From positions 1 through 64,000 of the forward strand of contig AMYZ01000008.1 in assembly GCA_000335715.1 (NCBI GenBank): a stretch of DNA of 64,000 nt, in the 5' to 3' direction. The notes beneath the pieces were generated by a model. The model saw only the letters and a list, made by a program, of their open reading frames with translations, ran no database searches and was not told the origin of the DNA. Every line of letters starts with the position of its first letter. Within the stretch, counting starts at the first letter, position 1. Below are positions 54,955-61,600 of this stretch, piece by piece. Both the position numbers and the translations under genes were made by a program. This DNA comes from a beta proteobacterium L13. Its GTDB lineage: Bacteria > Pseudomonadota > Gammaproteobacteria > Burkholderiales > Chromobacteriaceae.

Positions 54955-55050
54955 ATTGCCTAGGAGAAGCCTTGAAAAAGGGGTGGCAGAGCCGCAAAGG
55001 CCGTCCGTAGCCCAGCTACCCGCCCCTGGCCGACTATCAAAGAGACAACC
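54955..55050 (+). promoter_or_regulatory. Structured metX leader with three-way junction and short upstream ORF
   Basis: An 8-bp closing stem (AGGGGTGG 54979-54986 with CCGCCCCT 55020-55027, one G-T pair) encloses two hairpins: GCC-GCAAA-GGC (54991-55001) and GTAGC-CCA-GCTAC (55007-55019). In the same stretch, an AGGAG site (54962-54966) precedes a TTG at 54972 opening a 12-codon frame that stops at 55010. Both are compatible with methionine- or SAM-linked control of metX, but the fold matches no riboswitch class I can name. Confidence 0.45.
54972..55010 (+). CDS. Possible 12-residue upstream ORF in the metX leader
   Basis: The TTG-initiated frame encodes [12 protein letters not shown] and ends in TAG. 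AGGAG stands 5 bases upstream. The peptide is basic and has no Met or Cys codons beyond the start, so it does not look like a classical Met attenuator. Translation would melt the three-way junction described for this leader. Confidence 0.3.
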   Translation: MKKGWQSRKGRP

Positions 55051-56193
55051 ATGTCCAGTAATGCATCCTCTGTCGGTATTGTCAGTGCGCAGCGCGCGCT
55101 GTTCGAGACACCGCTGCCGCTTGCCGGCGGTACGGTGTTGCCCAGCTACGAGCTGGTGTTTGAAACCTACGGCCAGCTGAACGCGGCACGCAGCAACGCC
55201 ATCCTGATTTGCCACGCGCTGTCCGGCCACCACCACGTGGCAGGCCGCTACAGCGAAGACGATAAAGCCGCCGGCTGGTGGGACAATATGATCGGCCCCG
55301 GCAAGCCCATCGATACCAACCGTTTTTTTGTGGTGGGTGTCAACAACCTGGGTGGTTGCCACGGCAGTACCGGCCCGTCCAGCATCGACCCGGCCAGCGG
55401 CCAACCTTGGGGCTCGCGCTTTCCGGTGGTGACGGTGCCAGACTGGGTCACGGCGCAGGCGCGCCTGGCCGACCGCCTGGGCGTGGAGCGCTGGGCGGCG
55501 GTGATCGGCGGCAGCCTGGGCGGCATGCAGGCGCTGCAGTGGAGCATCAATTACCCCGAGCGCGTGGCCAACGCGCTGGTGATCGCCTCGGCGCCCAAGT
55601 TGTCGGCGCAAAACATCGCCTTTAACGACGTAGCGCGCCAGGCCATCATCACCGACCCCGATTTCTGCGGCGGCGACTTCTACGCCCAGGGCACCATCCC
55701 GCGCCGCGGCTTGCGCCTGGCGCGCATGCTGGGCCACATCACCTATCTGTCCGACGACGGCATGGGCGAGAAATTCGGCCGCATGCTGCGCTCGGGTGAA
55801 TACAAGTTCGGCTACGACGTGGAGTTCGAGATCGAGAGCTACCTGCGCTACCAGGGCGACAAGTTTTCCGACTATTTCGACGCCAACACCTATCTGCTGA
55901 TGACCAAGGCGCTGGACTACTTCGACCCGGCCAAGGATTACGGCGGCGACCTGGTGGCCGCCTTGCAGCACGCCACGGCCAACTTCCTGGTGGCCAGCTT
56001 CACCAGCGACTGGCGCTTCTCGCCGGAACGCTCGCGCGAGACGGTGAAGGCGCTGATCGCCGCCGGCAAGCGCGTAGCCTACGCCGAAATCGAGTCGGTC
56101 CACGGCCACGACGCCTTCCTGATGACCGACGAACCCTATATCAACCTGATGCGCGCCTACCTGCAGCGCGTTGCCGTGGAGGTTGCCGCATGA
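55051..56193 (+). CDS. metX: Homoserine O-acyltransferase
   Basis: This 380-residue alpha/beta hydrolase-fold enzyme acylates homoserine at the first committed step of methionine synthesis. Signatures are [31 protein letters not shown], nucleophile [13 protein letters not shown] (Ser about 151) and the C-terminal [12 protein letters not shown] catalytic His. Proteobacterial MetX proteins may use succinyl-CoA; sequence alone does not settle which. The start ATG follows AAAGAGACAACC. It overlaps metW by 4 bases. Confidence 0.96.
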   Translation: MSSNASSVGIVSAQRALFETPLPLAGGTVLPSYELVFETYGQLNAARSNAILICHALSGHHHVAGRYSEDDKAAGWWDNMIGPGKPIDTNRFFVVGVNNLGGCHGSTGPSSIDPASGQPWGSRFPVVTVPDWVTAQARLADRLGVERWAAVIGGSLGGMQALQWSINYPERVANALVIASAPKLSAQNIAFNDVARQAIITDPDFCGGDFYAQGTIPRRGLRLARMLGHITYLSDDGMGEKFGRMLRSGEYKFGYDVEFEIESYLRYQGDKFSDYFDANTYLLMTKALDYFDPAKDYGGDLVAALQHATANFLVASFTSDWRFSPERSRETVKALIAAGKRVAYAEIESVHGHDAFLMTDEPYINLMRAYLQRVAVEVAA

Positions 56194-56789
56194 GCCAGCC
56201 CGTTTCCGCCTTGCGCCCCGACCTGCAAATGATCGCCGACTGGGTCAGCCCCGGCAGCCGCGTGCTCGACCTGGGTTGCGGCGAGGGCGACCTGCTGGCC
56301 TGGCTGCAGGCCCACAAGCAGGTGTCCGCCTACGGCGTGGATTTTGATGTCAACAACGTGGTGCGCTGTGTAGCGGCCAACGTCAACGCCATCCAGGGCG
56401 ACCTGGAGGCCGGCCTGGCCGAGTTTGCCGACCAGCGTTTCGACCACGTGGTGCTGTCGCAAACCATCCAGGCCATGCACAACACCGAGCAGATTTTGCT
56501 GGAGATGCTGCGGGTTGGCCGCGAAGCCATCGTCACCTTCCCCAACTTCGGTTACTGGGAAAACCGCTGGCAGATCCTCAAGGGCCGCATGCCGGTGTCC
56601 GACGACATGCCGTACCAGTGGTACAACACCCCCAACATCCACTGGTGTATGCTCGGCGACTTTGACGAACTATGTGCCAAGAACGGCCTGCGCGTGGTGG
56701 AGCGGGTGGTGATGACTGGCGGACGCCGCGTCACCTTCCTGCCCAATCTGCGCGGCAGTCTGGCGTTTTACCGCGTGACGCGCGGCTAA
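56190..56789 (+). CDS. metW: Methionine biosynthesis protein MetW
   Basis: This 199-residue SAM-dependent methyltransferase-fold protein has [16 protein letters not shown] and [38 protein letters not shown], the family signature. MetW works with MetX in homoserine acylation in many proteobacteria. It overlaps metX (ATGA), forming the typical metXW operon. Confidence 0.96.
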   Translation: MSQPVSALRPDLQMIADWVSPGSRVLDLGCGEGDLLAWLQAHKQVSAYGVDFDVNNVVRCVAANVNAIQGDLEAGLAEFADQRFDHVVLSQTIQAMHNTEQILLEMLRVGREAIVTFPNFGYWENRWQILKGRMPVSDDMPYQWYNTPNIHWCMLGDFDELCAKNGLRVVERVVMTGGRRVTFLPNLRGSLAFYRVTRG

Positions 56790-56802
56790 GGTCGCAGTAG
56801 TG

Positions 56803-56826
56803 ATGGCGCTTCGGCGCCATTTTTTA
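56803..56826 (+). terminator. metXW terminator
   Basis: ATGGCGC (56803-56809) pairs with GCGCCAT (56814-56820) around TTCG, followed by TTTTTAT. It starts 14 bases after the metW stop and ends 28 bases before the next start. Confidence 0.9.
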
Positions 56827-56854
56827 TCGATAACTAAAAAAACGGGAGGCGCGC

Positions 56855-58534
56855 ATGCGCGATATCCGGCAGCAGGGCGCGTGGCGCATGCTGATGATCT
56901 GGGTGCTGGGCTTTGCCAGCGGTCTGCCACTGGCCTTGTCCGGTACTGCCATGCAGGCGTGGCTAACGCTGGACGGTATCGACGTGGCTACCATCGGTTT
57001 TCTGAGCCTGGTGGGGCTGCCGTATACCTTCAAGTTTCTGTGGGCGCCGCTGATGGACCGCTTCGAGCCACCGTGGCTGGGCCGCCGTCGCGGCTGGCTG
57101 GTGCTCACCCAGCTGGGCCTGGCCGCCGTGCTGCTGGCCATGTCCGGCATGCAGCCGGCCAGCGACGTGCAGGGCTTTGCCTTGCTGGCGGTGCTGCTGT
57201 CTTTCCTGTCCGCCTCGCAAGACGTGGTGATCGACGCCTACCGTACCGACGTGGTACAGCCGGCCGAGCGCGGCCTGGCGTCGTCGCTGGGCGTGTTCGG
57301 CTACCGGCTGGCCATGGTGCTGTCCGGCGGTATCGCCATGGTGTGGGCCGACCCGCTCAACGGCAACGGCTGGAGCTGGGGTACCGTGTACCAGGTGATG
57401 GCCGGCATCATGTTGGCCGCAGCGGCCATCTCGCTGCTGTTTGTGCCACCGGTACCCAAGGGCAACGTGGCGCCGGTCAGCGACGCGCGCAACGACCTGA
57501 AAGGCTTTGCCGCCGTGCTGCTGGCGGTGGTGATTGGCTACCAGTTCACCGCCCACGTGGCGGCGCCGCTGGCCGAACGTGTGGTGGCACCGTTCTACCC
57601 GGCGGTGGCCGAGGCACCGGCCAGCCCTGCGGCCAACCCTGTGCCTGCGGCGCCTGTTGCCAGCGCGGTAGTCGCCAAAGCTGCCGAGGCCGCCAAGCCT
57701 GCAGCCGACAAGGGCGACAAGAAGGGCAACCCCAACCAGAAGAAGTGGGTGGATCTGCTATCGCTGCTGATGGGCATGGCCTTCACGCTGCCGCTGGCGT
57801 GGTGGGCGGCGCAAAAGGCGCGCTTCGATACGCTGAACCGCTCGCTGGGCAACTACTTCAGCATGGAAGCCGCGGGTGCCTTTCTGGCGCTGATCATCCT
57901 GTACAAGCTGGGCGACGCCTTTGCCGGTGCGCTCACCACCACCTTCCTGTTGAAGGGGGCCGGCTTTGCCCAGGCCGAGATCGGCGTGGTGAACAAAGTG
58001 ATCGGCATCTGGCTCACCATCGTCGGCGCGCTGGCCGGTGGCGCGCTGATGCTGCGCCTGGGCCTGTACCGTTCGCTGATGGCGTTCGGCGTGCTGCAGC
58101 TGTTGTCCAATCTGGGCTTCTGGCTGGTAGCCGTGTCGGGTAAAGGTGCTTGGGGCAGCTTTACCCTGCCGGCCTTCGACTGGCTGATCGTGGCGCTGAA
58201 AAGCAGCAGCGATGTGGATTACCTGCTGCTGTTTGCCGTGGCGGTAGAAAACCTGTCCGGTGGCATGGGCACTGCGGCCTTTGTGGCCTTCCTGATGGCG
58301 CTGTGCAACCAGAAATTCACCGCTACCCAGTTTGCGCTGCTATCGGCCTTCTCTGCTGTTGGCCGCGTGTGGGTGGGGCCGCTGTCTGGCGTGCTGACCG
58401 AAAGCATAGGCTGGCCGGCGTTCTTCCTGTTTTCCACTGCTGCGGCGGTGCCGGGCTTGCTGATGCTGGCGCGCTTGAAGGTGCGGGTGCAGGCGCTGGA
58501 CGTGCCCAAGGGGCCGGTGGCGCTGGACGATTAG
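56855..58534 (+). CDS. ampG: AmpG-family muropeptide permease (MFS)
   Basis: This 559-residue inner-membrane importer of anhydro-muropeptides is used in cell-wall recycling. The N-terminus (MLMIWVLGFASGLPLALSGTAMQAWLTLDGIDVATIGFLSLVGLPYTFKFLWAPLMDRF) is highly family-like, with SFLSASQDVVIDAYRTDVV further in. Compared with the usual ~490 residues it carries an insertion of about 60 residues (about 245-305), Ala/Pro/Lys-rich, between TM segments; the 10-mer at 57628 lies in it. Confidence 0.92.
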   Translation: MRDIRQQGAWRMLMIWVLGFASGLPLALSGTAMQAWLTLDGIDVATIGFLSLVGLPYTFKFLWAPLMDRFEPPWLGRRRGWLVLTQLGLAAVLLAMSGMQPASDVQGFALLAVLLSFLSASQDVVIDAYRTDVVQPAERGLASSLGVFGYRLAMVLSGGIAMVWADPLNGNGWSWGTVYQVMAGIMLAAAAISLLFVPPVPKGNVAPVSDARNDLKGFAAVLLAVVIGYQFTAHVAAPLAERVVAPFYPAVAEAPASPAANPVPAAPVASAVVAKAAEAAKPAADKGDKKGNPNQKKWVDLLSLLMGMAFTLPLAWWAAQKARFDTLNRSLGNYFSMEAAGAFLALIILYKLGDAFAGALTTTFLLKGAGFAQAEIGVVNKVIGIWLTIVGALAGGALMLRLGLYRSLMAFGVLQLLSNLGFWLVAVSGKGAWGSFTLPAFDWLIVALKSSSDVDYLLLFAVAVENLSGGMGTAAFVAFLMALCNQKFTATQFALLSAFSAVGRVWVGPLSGVLTESIGWPAFFLFSTAAAVPGLLMLARLKVRVQALDVPKGPVALDD

Positions 58535-58563
58535 CCGGCCATGTGGCGGGCAAACAAAGCTTG

Positions 58564-58589
58564 ATGCCGCCTGCGGGCGGCATTTTCTT
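58564..58589 (+). terminator. ampG terminator
   Basis: ATGCCGCC (58564-58571) pairs with GGCGGCAT (58576-58583) around TGCG, then TTTCTT. It lies 30 bases after the ampG stop. Confidence 0.85.
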
Positions 58590-58677
58590 GCCCGCCAGCC
58601 GGCTTTTACTTATCGAAATGTCACATGCCGGGTGAATGTCGGGGATAATGGCGGCCTGCATTTTCCGGGCCTCCATC

Positions 58678-61600
58678 ATGAAAACCCTGCTTGCCGGCGC
58701 GCTGCTGCTGGCCCCCTTGTTCAGCCACGCCGCTGGTGTGGCCACCTTCAGCCCGCAGGGCGAGGTGAAGGCGCCGCAACAGGTGCGGATCAGCTTCAGC
58801 ACCCCCATGGTGCGCTTGGGCGACAGCCAGGCCGCCGCGCCGCTGCAGTGGGACTGCCGGCTGGACGGCAGCGGCCACTGGGTGGACGACAAGAGCTGGG
58901 TGCTGGACCTGCGCACGGTGCCGGCGGCTGACACCCGCTGCCGTTTCAGCCTCAAAAGCGGGCTGAAAGACGCGCAGGGCGTGGCGCTGGCGCCGGCCAG
59001 CTACCAGTTTGCCACCGGCGCGCCCAGCATCGTGCAGAGTTGGCCGCAGGACGGCGAGCGCATCGAGGAAGACCAGGCCTTCGTGCTGCGCCTGAACGCC
59101 CGCCGCAGCAGCCTGCCCGGCCTGTACTGCCAGAGCTCGGCGCTGGCCGAACGCCTGCCGCTGCAGCCGCTGCCAGCCGCCGAGCGCCAGCGCCTGTTGC
59201 AGCACCTGAAGCTGGAAAAAGACGCCGCCAGCGTGCTGACGCTGCGATGCGGCCAACGTCTGTCGGCCGACAGCAAGGTATCGCTGCACAACCCGCGCCC
59301 CGGCGAAGCCGAGCGGCTGGATTTCCGCGTGCGCCTGCCGTTCAGCGCCACCCTCAGCTGCAGCCGTGACAACGCACGCGGTGCCTGCATCCCGTTCAAA
59401 CCCATCAGCCTGATATTCAGCTCGCCGGTGCCGGCGGCGCAGGCCGCCGCCATCCGCCTGCAAGGGGAGGGCGAGGCCAAGGCCCGTACGCCGCAGCTGG
59501 ACGGCCAGCGCGGCGAGCCGGTAGACAGCATCCAGTTCAAGCCGCCGTTTACCCCGCAGCAGACGCTGCAACTGCAGTTGCCCGACGATCTGGTGGACGA
59601 GGTTGGCCGCAAGCTGGTGAACGCCGCCAAGTTTCCGCTGGCCGTGCGCATTGGCGACTTCCCGCCGCTGGCCAAGTTTGCCGCCGCGCCGTTTGGCATT
59701 ATCGAAGCCGGCAGCGATGCCAGCCTGCCGGTGACGCTGCGCGGTGTGGAAGCCGCGCTGCCGCTGCGCAGCGTGTCGCTGAGCGGCCAGGGCGTGCTGG
59801 CGCGCGACGACCGCAACATGATGCGCTGGCTGGGCAAGGTACTGCGCTACCACGAAAGCACGCTGCCGCAAGGCCAGGGCAAAGAGGTGGAAAGCCGCCG
59901 CCTGTCGCTGCTGAAAAAACTGCCGCAGGCGCACAAGCTGTCGCTGCCGGCGCAGCCGGATGCCAAAGGGCGCTGGCCGTTCGAGGTGGTGGGGATTCCG
60001 CTGCCGCAACGTGGCCTGCACGTGGTGGAAATCGAATCGCGCCTGCTAGGCCGTGCCTTGCTGGGCAAGGCGGCACCGATGTACGTGCGCAGCGCGGCGC
60101 TGGTGACCAACCTGGCGGTACACCTGAAGCGCTCGCCGGAAAACGCCGCGGTGTGGGTCACCTCGTTGGACCGCGCCGTGCCGCAGCCGGACGCGCTGGT
60201 CAGCGTGTACGACTGCCGCGAAACGCTGCTGTGGCAAGGCCGCACCGGCAAGGACGGCGTGGCGCGCATCGCCAAGCCGCTGCCGGAAGCCAAGTGCGAC
60301 GGGCCGGAAAGCCTGGACGGCCTGTTTGTCACTGCGCGCCTGAAACTGGCCGACGGCAGCGAGGACGTGTCTTTTGTGCGTAGCGGCTGGAACCGCGGCA
60401 TCGAAAGCTGGCGCTTCCCGTTCCCCACCAGCAGCGGCGAGCAGCCGTCGGTGGTGGCGCACAGCATTCTGGACCGCAGCCTGCTGCGTGCCGGCGAGAC
60501 GGTATCGATGAAGCACCTGCTGCGGGTACAGAACAGCCGCGGTCTGGCGCTACTGAAAGCCGGCGAGCTGCCGCAAAGCGTGCGCATCAAGCACGACGCC
60601 AGCGACGACGAATTCGTGCTGCCGCTGCAATGGCGCCGTGGCCGCTACGCCGAGACCAGCTTCACCCTGCCCAAGGAAGCCAAGCTGGGCGAATACAGCA
60701 TTTACCTGCTGCGCAAGGGCAGCCGCAGTAGCGGCGACGCGCAGCCGGCTTCGCTGGCGCTGGACGGCTACGAGCTGTACAGCGGCAACTTCCGCGTGGA
60801 AGCGTTCCGCCTGCCGGTGATGAGCGGGCGCATCGGCTACCCGGCCGGCGCCGGCATCGCCGCCGAGCGGCTACCGCTCAGTGTGAACCTGGCCTGGGGC
60901 AACGGCGGTGCGGCGCGCAACTGGCCGCTGCAAGTGAGCGCCATGCTGCAAGCGCGCTACGAGCAGCCGCGTGGCTATGACGGTTTCAGCTTCAACCCGC
61001 CGCAGGGCGGCGATGACGACGAAGACGAGGCTGACAGCAACAAGCTGGACGGCAAGGTAGTGCTGGACAAAGCCCCGCTGCAGCTGGACGGCAACGGCAA
61101 CGGCAAGCTGGCCATCGACAAGCTGCCGGCGCTGGACCGCCCGTACTGGCTGCTGGCCGAGGCCAGCCTGCGCGACCCGTCCGGCGAAACGCAGACCCTG
61201 TCGCGCATGGTGCCGCTGTGGCCGGCGGCGCTGCAGGTGGGCGTGGCGGTGGACGACTGGGTATCGGTGGGCCGCACGCTGAACGTCAAAACCGTGGTGC
61301 TGGACACGCTGGGCAAGCCGCAAGTTGGCCGCAAGGTCACGCTGCGGCTGGCCAGCCACCACTACCTGTCCAGCCGCAAACGGCTGGTCGGCGGCTTTTA
61401 CGCCTGGGAGCACACGCACGAGCGTAGCGACGAGGGCAAGCTGTGCAGCGGTACCACCGACGCCAGCGGCCTGCTGATCTGCGAGCTGTCGCCCAAGGAA
61501 GAAGGCAATCTGGAAGTGATTGCCGAGGTAGAAGACGACAAGGGCCATACCGCGCGCGCCGCGCAGCAGGTGTGGGTAAGCCGTCACGACGAGGTGTGGT

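Noticed and set aside
54979-55030. c-di-GMP-I (GEMM) riboswitch before metX
   Set aside because: A GCAAAGG and a GGCCGA recall the consensus, but the first conserved half (GGCAAACC) and paired-loop layout are missing.
56800-58143. 447-codon plus-strand frame overlapping ampG
   Set aside because: It is a +1 shadow of the AmpG-like permease, with arginine/glycine-rich, domain-free translation.
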